Positions 1 to 6,203 are shown, counted from the stretch's first letter. The stretch is 6,641 bases of DNA from Candidatus Gastranaerophilales bacterium (GCA_944326625.1 CALVER010000079.1:1-6641); one strand, 5' to 3'. Program-made: numbers and translations. Notes: generated by a model from the letters alone, not told the origin.

Positions 1-64
1 GTTATTATATCTGTATTTATAGCTTTGGACTATTGATATGTTGTTTTGATTTATATTCTTTAAA

Positions 65-105
65 TTGCAAAGGTTTATGATTTATGGTATTATAATTTTT
101 AGGAG
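65..105 (+). promoter_or_regulatory. Promoter and Shine-Dalgarno of the M16-like gene
   Basis: A -35-like TTGCAA (65-70) lies 17 bases before TATTAT (88-93), which is preceded by TGG, giving an extended -10. The overlapping TATAAT (91-96) is an alternative -10. AGGAG (101-105) lies six bases before the ATG at 112. Transcription would start at about 99-103, so the leader is very short and may contain only part of the Shine-Dalgarno. The rest of the first 111 bases holds nothing recognisable; an upstream operon could also read through. Confidence 0.5.
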
Positions 106-111
106 AGAGTA

Positions 112-1326
112 ATGGAAAAAAGAGTTTTTAATTTAAAAAATAATATTGAGGTTCTTTATAAACGTAATAAAAATACCCCGCGAGTTGCTTTGTGTTTTAA
201 TTTATCATTGAATGATCCTGTTCCGAACCCCGGTGATTATTCTTTGATGACACGTCTTTTTTTGCAGGGGACTAAAAACAGAACTGCTGAACAGCTCTCC
301 GAAGAACTTGATAAATACGCTATTGAATTCACAAGCGAATTAAAACTTGATTATCTTAAGCTAAAATTTGTTTGTTTAAATGAAGATTTTGATAAAGCTC
401 TTGAAATTTTTGAAGATATTGTTAAAAATTCCACTTTTGAGGATTTTGAAAAAGAACGTATTAAACTTGCAGGCGAAATTCAGGCGCAATTGGATTCTCC
501 CAGAGCTAAAGTCGTTGATAATTTTTACAGGAATTTATATCCAAACCACCATTACGGCTACACTAATACCGTTATTCTGGAAAATTTACCGAATGTGACA
601 AGAGAAGATGTCCTTCGCGGATATAATACTTTTATGCACAACAGCAAAAAGGTTATGGCTTTTGTCGGAGATTTGGATTTTGAAGAAGTTCAGTCAAAGC
701 TAAATCAACGATTTGGTGATATCGCACCTTCAGTAAATGAGTTTCCTGATATCAAAATTCCTGTTCTGAATGAAACGAAAACAGTTGAAATTATTAAGCC
801 GGACGCGAATCAGGCACATATAATTCAAGGCTGGCTCGTTGATACCGCAAGTCAAAAAGATTATCCTGTATTGGCTTTAATGAATATAATTCTAGGTGCT
901 TCCGGTTTATCTTCAAGGTTATTTTTAGAACTTAGAGATAAAAAAGGTCTTGCTTATGTTGTCAGAAGCTCCTATGACGTTGCAAGATTATGCGCGAATT
1001 TTTCAATTTATATTGCAACCGAACCTAATAATATTATGGTATCTTTGAAAGGTTTTCAGGAAGAAATTGATAAGATTAAAAATAATTTGGTGTCTGAAGA
1101 AGAACTTGAAAACGCCAAAAATAACCTTATCGGCAAATGGGCTTTTTCTCAGGAAGACAACAATCAGCAGGCTGCGACTTATGCGCATTATGCTATAACA
1201 GGACTTGGCTTTGATTTTAACGAGATTGCAAAAGAAAAAATTAAAGCGGTTACGCCGGAACAAATTAAAGAATGCGCCAATAAATATTTTAATGACAGGT
1301 ATGTTGTTTCTATAATTAAGCCTTAA
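112..1326 (+). CDS. M16-family (insulinase/processing-protease-like) protein, probably non-catalytic subunit
   Basis: The 404-residue protein has the two-halves fold typical of bacterial M16B proteins (usually about 400-430 residues). The N-terminal half runs from about 5 to 190. The C-terminal half has the family signature around 262-288 (GASGLSSRLF, then RDKKGLAYVV). The zinc-binding HxxEH expected just before the conserved L-F-x-x-G-T is replaced by SLMTR (residues 44-48), so the protein should not bind catalytic zinc. In the family such members act as the partner of an active subunit, supplying an Arg/Tyr pair for substrate binding; R269 and Y282 are candidates. The active partner would probably be upstream, outside the window. 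No signal peptide is visible. The start is supported by AGGAG six bases upstream. Family membership is secure; the role as an inactive partner is inferred. Confidence 0.88.
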   Translation: MEKRVFNLKNNIEVLYKRNKNTPRVALCFNLSLNDPVPNPGDYSLMTRLFLQGTKNRTAEQLSEELDKYAIEFTSELKLDYLKLKFVCLNEDFDKALEIFEDIVKNSTFEDFEKERIKLAGEIQAQLDSPRAKVVDNFYRNLYPNHHYGYTNTVILENLPNVTREDVLRGYNTFMHNSKKVMAFVGDLDFEEVQSKLNQRFGDIAPSVNEFPDIKIPVLNETKTVEIIKPDANQAHIIQGWLVDTASQKDYPVLALMNIILGASGLSSRLFLELRDKKGLAYVVRSSYDVARLCANFSIYIATEPNNIMVSLKGFQEEIDKIKNNLVSEEELENAKNNLIGKWAFSQEDNNQQAATYAHYAITGLGFDFNEIAKEKIKAVTPEQIKECANKYFNDRYVVSIIKP

Positions 1327-1374
1327 CCTTGTCAGGGGATTATTTTAACGGCTTGGTGCTAAATAATAATTTTG

Positions 1375-1914
1375 ATGAAAATCCGCAAAATTATTGTTTT
1401 TATGTGTCTGACCGCGTGTGTATTTTGTTTAAATTCACCAACGTGTTTTGCTGCTTATGATATTTCTGAGATGCAAGAAATTGAAAAATTGTTTAGAACT
1501 ACTGTCAAACCCGATGGCGCAATGTATTTTACTTATGTGCCGAGAGGATTGATTGTCAGTATAGATGAAAATGTTTTTTTTAATAGAGCACAGGAAAAAA
1601 TTAAACGTGACGGATTATGTGTTTTGAATTCTATTGGTGCTGTATTGTCGAGTACCGACAAATCGTGCGTCATTGAAGGACATACCGAAAGTGCTGATCC
1701 TGAAATTTCTAATTTCAAAGCAAATTGGGAACTGTCTCTGGCACGTGCGCATAGCATTACTATGTATTTAATGCGGTATCTGAAAATTTCACCGGAGAGG
1801 CTTTATTGTATCGGCTATGGCGAATTTATGCCGTATGTTGACAGCGTATCAAAAGACGCAGAAATGAATAACAGAATTGATTTTGTGATAATAGATTATA
1901 AGGTTGAGCGTTAG
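1375..1914 (+). CDS. Exported OmpA/MotB-type peptidoglycan-binding protein
   Basis: The 179-residue protein (from the ATG at 1375) begins with a basic start and a hydrophobic stretch (about 6-20) ending in TCFAA, a plausible signal peptide cleaved near residue 27. An OmpA-like domain follows from about 57 to 175: a MotB-like beta segment (RGLIVSIDENVFF), GHTES (102-106), N-W-E-L-S-L-A-R-A (117-125) and NNRID near the end (165-169). This domain normally binds meso-diaminopimelate of peptidoglycan through an Asp in GHTD and an Arg in LSxxRA. Here the Asp is Glu and the Arg is kept. With no beta-barrel or long helix, it is a small periplasmic or cell-wall anchoring protein. A TTG precedes the ATG directly, but the ATG is the likelier start. 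No clear Shine-Dalgarno is present; the AT-rich upstream stretch (TGC then TAAATA at 1360-1365) might give a leaderless transcript. Otherwise it is co-transcribed with the M16-like gene 48 bases upstream. Confidence 0.8.
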   Translation: MKIRKIIVFMCLTACVFCLNSPTCFAAYDISEMQEIEKLFRTTVKPDGAMYFTYVPRGLIVSIDENVFFNRAQEKIKRDGLCVLNSIGAVLSSTDKSCVIEGHTESADPEISNFKANWELSLARAHSITMYLMRYLKISPERLYCIGYGEFMPYVDSVSKDAEMNNRIDFVIIDYKVER

Positions 1915-2738
1915 GCAACGATAGACTGGCGCAAGCGGTTTGAACGATTTTCGCTGAGAATATTTTTTAATTTCATAATGGCTTGAGCATGCAATTGGCA
2001 CACACGTGATTCTGACATACTGATTGTTTCGCCGATTTCTTTAAGTGTCATGTTTTCCTGATAGTAAAGAACCATTATGATACGTTCTCTTTCCGGTAAT
2101 CTCATCAATGCCCTCTCCAATTCCTGTTTTATATTATTTTCTTCAGCATTTTCCTGCGGATTAAGCTTGTGGGTATCCTGAATTGTGTCAATAATTTCAA
2201 CACTGTCCTCGGCACTTCCTTTTTTGTCATACAAAGACGTTATTGTAACATCTTCGGATAGAAGTTGATTTACTTTTTCCGGCTCCATGTCAATTTTATT
2301 TGCTATTTCAGTTGTGGTCGGCATGCGGCCGAGTTCTTGTTTTAAGGATTCCTGAGCTTCTTTAACAGTTTTAATTTTTTGTCTTACGCTTCTTGGTAAA
2401 AAGTCTTGAGAACGAATTTTATCAAGGATTGCGCCTCTGATTCTTATAAGTGCATAAGTTTCAAATCTGGTATTTTTTTGCGGGGAGTATCTTTCGATTG
2501 CATTTATAAGTCCTTCCACCCCGTAGCCAGCAATATCTTCAATTGAAATTGTTGCGGGCAGCGTTACTCTGACTCTGCCTACGACATAACGGATCAGATA
2601 AATATATTGCACGATTAACGCATCTCTTGAAGCTTTGTCACTTTTATCGGCAAGGTATTTTTCCCATAGCGCAGTGAGTTCTTCTTCTGATAAGCGTTTG
2701 ATATTATTATACGATGTAAAATCGAAATCTTGACTCAT
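1911..2738 (-). CDS. RNA polymerase sigma factor, FliA/WhiG (sigma-28-like, group 3) type
   Basis: The 275-residue protein (from the ATG at 2738) lacks region 1. Region 2 covers about 36-118 and includes ISIEDIAGYGVEGLINAIERY and the -10-recognition and melting segment FETYALIRIRGAILD; the next part, KIRSQDFLPRSVR, is typical of the FliA/WhiG branch. Region 3 covers about 122-170. Region 4 (about 212-260) carries the -35-binding helix-turn-helix (MTLKEIGETISMSESRVCQ). These proteins direct RNA polymerase to a special set of promoters, for flagella in many bacteria and for sporulation or surface functions in others; the target here is unknown. A TTG four codons upstream is possible, but the ATG has the weak GGCGGA before it. 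The gene ends tail-to-tail with the OmpA-like gene (stop codons overlap) and is divergent from the prepilin locus. No anti-sigma factor is next to it. The family is clear; the regulon is not. Confidence 0.92.
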   Translation of the reverse strand: MSQDFDFTSYNNIKRLSEEELTALWEKYLADKSDKASRDALIVQYIYLIRYVVGRVRVTLPATISIEDIAGYGVEGLINAIERYSPQKNTRFETYALIRIRGAILDKIRSQDFLPRSVRQKIKTVKEAQESLKQELGRMPTTTEIANKIDMEPEKVNQLLSEDVTITSLYDKKGSAEDSVEIIDTIQDTHKLNPQENAEENNIKQELERALMRLPERERIIMVLYYQENMTLKEIGETISMSESRVCQLHAQAIMKLKNILSENRSNRLRQSIVA

Positions 2739-2770
2739 TAATCCGCCCAAATATTGTTCAATATACTTTT

Positions 2771-2800
2771 ATTCTATCCAATATTCAGCCGGCTACATCA
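2771..2800 (-). promoter_or_regulatory. Possible sigma-factor gene promoter in the divergent region
   Basis: On the minus strand TAGAAT (2776 to 2771) could be a -10 placing transcription start near 2764, about 26 bases before the ATG at 2738. The best -35-like match, TTGATG, is 19 bases upstream, so the match is weak. An 8-base palindrome AGCCGGCT (2787-2794) lies in the spacer. Confidence 0.3.
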
Positions 2801-2829
2801 ACTAAAAAGAGGAATTAATTAAAATATCA

Positions 2830-2874
2830 TTAAAGTGATGTAGATTTGTGGTATAATAAAATAGAAAAAGGAGG
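2830..2874 (+). promoter_or_regulatory. Extended -10 promoter and strong Shine-Dalgarno of the prepilin locus
   Basis: TATAAT (2852-2857) is preceded by TGG, giving a consensus extended -10. TTAAAG (2830-2835) is a weak -35 with a 16-base spacer. Transcription should start near 2864. AAAGGAGG (2867-2874) lies six bases before the ATG at 2881. This is one of the best ribosome binding sites in the window, and it serves the short frame rather than the annotated prepilin start, which has none. Confidence 0.7.
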
Positions 2875-2880
2875 AAAGCC

Positions 2881-2928
2881 ATGACAAATAAACAGATTAA
2901 AGTTAACGGGGGGGGGCGTCTCTTCTAG
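2881..2928 (+). CDS. 15-residue open frame ending just after a G9 tract (switch OFF product)
   Basis: From the ATG with the strong Shine-Dalgarno the reading is MTNKQIKVN, then GGG-encoded glycines, RLF and TAG (2926-2928). The gene is too short for a stable protein. It makes best sense as the out-of-frame start of the prepilin gene downstream. If the G run had ten bases, or if ribosomes slipped back one base on it, the frame would read GGGASLLARFNKGFGE and continue without a stop into the prepilin, giving a protein encoded by 2881-3950 with about 81 residues before the pilin cleavage site. With eight Gs a second TAG (2930-2932) would stop it. An upstream leader peptide is the alternative reading. 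Confidence 0.6.
   Translation: MTNKQIKVNGGGRLF
2908..2916 (+). repeat. Homopolymeric G9 tract (candidate contingency/slippage site)
   Basis: Nine consecutive Gs lie 27 bases after the first base of the ATG, followed by CGTCTC. G runs of this length are known slip-prone contingency sites in Campylobacter and other bacteria. The run also contains G-GGG-GGG, a formal -1 slippery heptamer. The identical tract, at the identical distance from an ATG, recurs at 6567-6575. Confidence 0.85.
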
Positions 2929-2982
2929 CTAGATTTAACAAGGGTTTCGGCGAATTGTTACCCTCGCCCCTTGAGGGAGAGG
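2908..2982 (+). repeat. Repeated 5' module, copy 1 (75 bases shared with 6567-6641)
   Basis: This segment matches 6567-6641 at 73 of 75 positions with no gaps; the differences are T/C at 2924 and C/T at 2948. It contains the G9 tract, CTAGCTAG (2925-2932) and a small stem of CCCTC (2961-2965) with GAGGG (2973-2977). The second copy is cut by the window end, so the true repeat is probably longer. It looks richer in G+C than its surroundings. No transposase or terminal inverted repeats are seen. Confidence 0.93.
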
Positions 2983-3950
2983 GAAGAATTTCTAAGTTCG
3001 CAAAGCTCACTAAGAAATTCAACCCCGCCGTGGTGGGGGTACACCCTGTGAGCAAAGCTCACGGTAAAGAACTTAACGTCCTAACGTCTTATCGTCTTAA
3101 TGACTTTAAAAAGAAAATCGCCTTTACCTTAGCCGAGGTGCTCATAACGCTTGGAATAATCGGTATTGTCGCAGCAATGACTATTCCGACTTTATCCCAA
3201 AAAATCGGCGATATTCAAAATAAAGCAATTTGGAAAAAGAAATATTCGGAAATAGTTCAGGCGTATACTGCAGTTAAACAGGATAATATACGATTATGCG
3301 TAAATGACTCAGAAGATTATAATATTGCTGCAAAATGTAGATATGTTGGTGACGGGCTTTATGAAGAGCGCACTACTATGTCACCGCAATTTGTAAATGC
3401 TATGGTAAAACATTTTAAAGTGATAGATACCTGCGGATTTCCTCAATATGGTGAGAGCAGATATTGCAATAATTATTTAGACAAGTGGAATGGGCTTTGT
3501 GGAGGCAAGGCTGCCTATAGTTTTTACGGTTCACTAATATCGGGTACGTTTAAAAATTTGCCGACAGGCCAATCATATTGTAATAATGCGGAACTTAACG
3601 GTTTATCTACGGGTTGGGATTTATCTAAAAAAGCAATCTTATTGCAAGACGGTTCCGTAATATATTTTGGCGGGAGTGCTGCACCTATGATTTCGGTAGA
3701 TGTAAACGGTTTTCAAAAAGGACCGAATGTAGTAGGGCGGGATATGTTTGCCATTATGCTGAATGAAAATTGGATAAGACCAATCGGGGCAGACGGAACA
3801 TTTAATAAAAATGTTAACGGTGAAACTTGTGAATGCGGTAAAGAATATGGCGTCGAAAGCGCACAGGGCTTTTTAGGCTCAACTGACCTTCTTAATGGAA
3901 CACAACTTTCCGGAGCATGCTGCAGTTATAAATACTTGACTGAAAAGTAA
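2955..3950 (+). CDS. Type IV pilin/pseudopilin-like prepilin with anomalous long leader
   Basis: The frame is open from the G9 tract; the TTG at 2955 is the first possible start after it but has no Shine-Dalgarno. In TTG numbering a basic patch FKKKIA (51-56) precedes the class III signal FTLAEVLITLG. Prepilin peptidase would cut between A56 and F57, leaving Glu at mature position +5, and the hydrophobic helix (57-80) anchors and assembles the subunit. The mature part is about 275 residues with ten cysteines (115, 128, 160, 171, 182, 209, 292, 294, 322, 323), suggesting disulfides. VDVNG..KGPN..GRDMF (248-265) resembles the calcium-loop region of pseudopilins. Normal leaders are under about 30 residues. 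GTG 3048 would give a 25-residue leader but lies within a hairpin; the ATG at 2881, in frame only with ten or seven Gs, would give about 81. Surface pilus or secretion pseudopilus function is inferred. Confidence 0.85.
   Translation: MLPSPLEGEGRISKFAKLTKKFNPAVVGVHPVSKAHGKELNVLTSYRLNDFKKKIAFTLAEVLITLGIIGIVAAMTIPTLSQKIGDIQNKAIWKKKYSEIVQAYTAVKQDNIRLCVNDSEDYNIAAKCRYVGDGLYEERTTMSPQFVNAMVKHFKVIDTCGFPQYGESRYCNNYLDKWNGLCGGKAAYSFYGSLISGTFKNLPTGQSYCNNAELNGLSTGWDLSKKAILLQDGSVIYFGGSAAPMISVDVNGFQKGPNVVGRDMFAIMLNENWIRPIGADGTFNKNVNGETCECGKEYGVESAQGFLGSTDLLNGTQLSGACCSYKYLTEK
2986..3062 (+). repeat. Cluster of hairpins and an 11-base direct repeat in the prepilin leader
   Basis: GAATTTCT (2986-2993) is the exact inverse of AGAAATTC (3013-3020). 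CCCCGCC (3023-3029) can pair with GGTGGGG (3032-3038) with one G-T pair. GTGAGC (3048-3053) and GCTCAC (3057-3062) form a perfect six-pair stem with an AAA loop. GCAAAGCTCAC occurs directly repeated at 3000-3010 and 3052-3062. Such density inside a coding leader suggests a structured mRNA or the remains of a mobile repeat. Confidence 0.65.
3073..3104 (+). repeat. Degenerate 8-base tandem repeat, four units
   Basis: The units are TTAACGTC, CTAACGTC, TTATCGTC and TTAATGAC, in immediate succession just before the basic patch of the prepilin signal. The period of eight is not a multiple of three, so gain or loss of a unit would shift the frame. The encoded residues (VLTSYRLN) show no repeat, so this is a DNA-level rather than protein-level repeat. 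Confidence 0.55.
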
Positions 3951-3951
3951 A

Positions 3952-5304
3952 TTATTCCTGAACCTGTTCGGCAACAGGAGTTTCTTCTTTTATAATTTCA
4001 AGTTTAGTAATTCGTGCGCCTTCAATTTCTTTAACAATAAAGGTTAAGCCAAGATGGGTTACTGTGTCGCCGACTTCAGCAATTCTTCCTAGAAGTTTTA
4101 CAACGAGTCCGCCGATTGTGTCGATATCTTCGTCATCAATTGCTTCTTCATCAATATTGAAGTATTCCGCGATTTCATCGGTTCGCATCATTGCGTTTGC
4201 TATATATGTATTTGGCGCTATTTCTTTGATGTCGCATTCCTGTTCTTCTTCTTCGTCAAATTCATCCTGAACATCACCGAAAATTTCTTCAATTACATCT
4301 TCAAGAGTAATAAGTCCTGATGTTCCGCCGAATTCGTCAACTACAATTGCCATTTGTCCTTTGCGTTTTTTGAATTCCAACACAAGATTATCCATAGTCA
4401 TGGTTTCCGGCACCAGTAAAATTTCACGCTGAATGCGTTCTATAGGGCATGTGGTGTCATCAAGTGATAATTTGTACAAATCTTTTACGTGAATTAATCC
4501 TGTAATATGGTCAATATCTCCTTCATAAACCGGATATCTCGTATATTGATTTTCAGTGGCAACATTGTTTAATTCTTCCAAAGACATGTCAATCGGCACG
4601 CAAACCATATCAGTTCGCGGAACCATAACCTGTTTTGCCGTCAAGTCGGAAAATTTGAAAACGTTATGAAGCATGTCTTTTTCGGTTTCGTTCAAAACTC
4701 CGCCGTTATAACTTGCGTCAACAAGCATATCCAGTTCTTCAGATGAATGCACAAGTGAAGACTTATGCGAATGAGGAATATGCATTAATTTTAAAACCCA
4801 GTTGCCAAAGCCGTTCAACAGCCATATAAAAGGATTAAACACAAAAGTGATTGCCTGCATTGGACGGGCAATTATGAGTGCGGTTTTTTCAGTGTATTCC
4901 AGCGCAATGGATTTTGGAATAAGTTCGCCCAAAACAACATGCAAAAATGTAATCAAAGCAAATGCAAGTGATACGGATACCGTATGAGTTGCAATCGTCT
5001 GGCTTACTCCGGGTAAAAATACAAATACAGGCTCAATTATGCGTGCAAGAGTTCCTTCGCCAACCCAACCTAAGCCGATACTTGATATCGTAACACCAAG
5101 TTGAACCGCGGCAATAAATTTATCCAGATCTTTTATGGCTTCAAGCGCAATTTGGGCGCTGTAGTTTCCTTCTTTTACAAGCTGCTCTATTCTGGTTTTT
5201 CTAACCTTAACCATTGCAAACTCTGCAGCTACAAAAAAACCGTTTGAAAATAATAGGAATGCTATTAGAAATAAATTAAAAACCAAGTTTCCCGACTCAT
5301 CCAT
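3952..5304 (-). CDS. CNNM/HlyC-CorC family membrane protein with tandem CBS domains
   Basis: The 450-residue protein has the standard order and length of the family. An N-terminal CNNM (DUF21) membrane domain covers about 1-185, with hydrophobic segments near 7-28, 62-82, 104-125 and 143-170 and the conserved NGFFVAAEFA (21-30) and GELIPK (126-131). Two CBS domains follow, at about 225-285 (VMVPRTDM) and 290-345 (VVDEFGGTSGLITLEDVIEE). An acidic linker (348-358) precedes a C-terminal CorC_HlyC domain (about 360-438). Members are linked to magnesium/divalent-cation export or homeostasis in the inner membrane, with nucleotide-binding CBS control; 'hemolysin' names in this family are historical. 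The ATG has GAGGT about 12 bases upstream, a slightly long spacing. The gene ends one base from the prepilin stop, on the opposite strand, and follows the phosphoesterase in the same direction with its own promoter. The specific ion is not deducible. Confidence 0.9.
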   Translation of the reverse strand: MDESGNLVFNLFLIAFLLFSNGFFVAAEFAMVKVRKTRIEQLVKEGNYSAQIALEAIKDLDKFIAAVQLGVTISSIGLGWVGEGTLARIIEPVFVFLPGVSQTIATHTVSVSLAFALITFLHVVLGELIPKSIALEYTEKTALIIARPMQAITFVFNPFIWLLNGFGNWVLKLMHIPHSHKSSLVHSSEELDMLVDASYNGGVLNETEKDMLHNVFKFSDLTAKQVMVPRTDMVCVPIDMSLEELNNVATENQYTRYPVYEGDIDHITGLIHVKDLYKLSLDDTTCPIERIQREILLVPETMTMDNLVLEFKKRKGQMAIVVDEFGGTSGLITLEDVIEEIFGDVQDEFDEEEEQECDIKEIAPNTYIANAMMRTDEIAEYFNIDEEAIDDEDIDTIGGLVVKLLGRIAEVGDTVTHLGLTFIVKEIEGARITKLEIIKEETPVAEQVQE

Positions 5305-5339
5305 TGTGTATCTTTTACCTCAAAAATATTGTTGTTACA

Positions 5340-5368
5340 ATTATAATATTATTTCAAAAAAAATGCAA
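5340..5368 (-). promoter_or_regulatory. Promoter of the CNNM/CBS gene
   Basis: On the minus strand TATAAT (5345 to 5340) has a -35-like TTGCAT (5368 to 5363) exactly 17 bases upstream, ending one base short of the phosphoesterase stop codon. Transcription would start near 5333, leaving a leader of about 29 bases. The gene can thus be expressed independently of the upstream phosphoesterase. Confidence 0.55.
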
Positions 5369-6196
5369 CTACTCTTCTATTTCAACTTCTTTTAACTGTG
5401 TATAAATAATAGGTGACAGCCCGTCTTTTGAAACTATATCAATAATTTTATACACAGGCGGATTATTAAGTAAAGTAGGTGTACTTATATGGTAAACCCC
5501 GTTTTTCATCATTTCACTATTTACATGAAAATGTCCTGAGATGACAGCGATTACATTATCATGCTTATCCAATATTTCAAAATATTTTTCAGGCTCGAAA
5601 GTCCTGTGAGTTTTAAGACGGGAACTTCCAAACTCCGGCGCGTCAATTATGGGATAATGCTGTAAAATAACAACAGGATGTTTTTTATTTTTAATCAGTT
5701 GTTTATCAAGCCAGGCAAGTGTATCGGCTCTGTAATATCCTACAGGCCCCGGAATAACTTCTTTTGCTCCGTCAACCACTATAAAGGTATAACCTTTTTT
5801 CTTAAACACATAATTCCATTTTCGATAAAACCAGAAAAGATTATTTTCCCTCACAATTTCATTATATCTTTCTTTTGAAAGATTTCTGCTTTTAAAAACA
5901 TCATGATTGCCAATCACCAGATAATAAGGCGCCTTAAGCTTATTTATAATTTTTACGAAATCATCCAAATCTTCAGCTTCGGGCTTATTAAGATTGTCAC
6001 CCGTAAAAACGACAAATGAAACGTTGTTTAACCTGTTAATATCCTTAACGGTTTCTTCAAGTACTTTAACAGAATATTCGTTTTCCGCATTAAAATGTGT
6101 ATCTGTCACCTGCACAAATTTTATGGAACTTTCAAGCGCCATTGCGGCAGTTTGTATCAATAAAATAATAAATAAAGTTAAAACAGCCCTTTTCAT
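5369..6196 (-). CDS. Exported calcineurin-like metallophosphoesterase
   Basis: The 275-residue protein starts with a clear signal peptide (basic KR, hydrophobic 4-16, cleavage probably after AMA at residue 20), so it should act outside the cytoplasm. All metal-binding motifs of the calcineurin-like fold are present in order: D-T-H (32-34), GDN (66-68), GNHD (96-99), H180 in LQHYP, and GHFH (221-224). It therefore should bind two metals and cleave phosphomono- or diesters. The layout is closest to CpdA/Icc-like and related single-domain phosphoesterases, but the substrate cannot be read from sequence, and the export signal argues against a cytoplasmic cAMP role. No Shine-Dalgarno precedes the ATG. 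A consensus -10 ends seven bases before it on the minus strand, so a leaderless mRNA is likely. It is divergent from rqcP and upstream of the CNNM/CBS gene. Confidence 0.88.
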   Translation of the reverse strand: MKRAVLTLFIILLIQTAAMALESSIKFVQVTDTHFNAENEYSVKVLEETVKDINRLNNVSFVVFTGDNLNKPEAEDLDDFVKIINKLKAPYYLVIGNHDVFKSRNLSKERYNEIVRENNLFWFYRKWNYVFKKKGYTFIVVDGAKEVIPGPVGYYRADTLAWLDKQLIKNKKHPVVILQHYPIIDAPEFGSSRLKTHRTFEPEKYFEILDKHDNVIAVISGHFHVNSEMMKNGVYHISTPTLLNNPPVYKIIDIVSKDGLSPIIYTQLKEVEIEE

Positions 6197-6203
6197 AATT
6201 CAA

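Noticed and set aside
1003..1263. Open frame on the minus strand inside the M16-like gene
   Set aside because: It has no start context and a composition typical of an antisense shadow, and it lies within a clearly conserved coding gene. The same applies to the other frames nested in genes (380-598, 1533-1757, 4064-4270, 4802-4987, 5678-5878, 5994-6215, 6200-6436).
2739..2750. TTG start at 2750 for the sigma factor
   Set aside because: An ATG four codons later is better placed, and the extra residues MGGL match nothing expected in the family.
2751..2880. Sigma-28 promoter (TAAA, about 15 bases, GCCGATAA) for the prepilin
   Set aside because: GCCGGCTA at 2788-2795 is a poor match and has no correctly spaced TAAA. 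A good extended -10 is present instead.
2908..2916. Simple assembly error (true length ten Gs) as the main explanation
   Set aside because: It is not excluded, but two independent loci both show nine, and TAG codons stand ready in both other frames. It is kept as the main caveat.
2908..2982. Insertion sequence or MITE end
   Set aside because: No transposase, terminal inverted repeats or target duplications are visible, and both copies keep the same distance and phase to an ATG. A decayed mobile origin cannot be excluded.
5341..5368. Rho-independent terminator after the phosphoesterase (run of eight Ts on the minus strand)
   Set aside because: No GC-rich hairpin precedes the T run; it lies within the AT-rich promoter of the CNNM/CBS gene.
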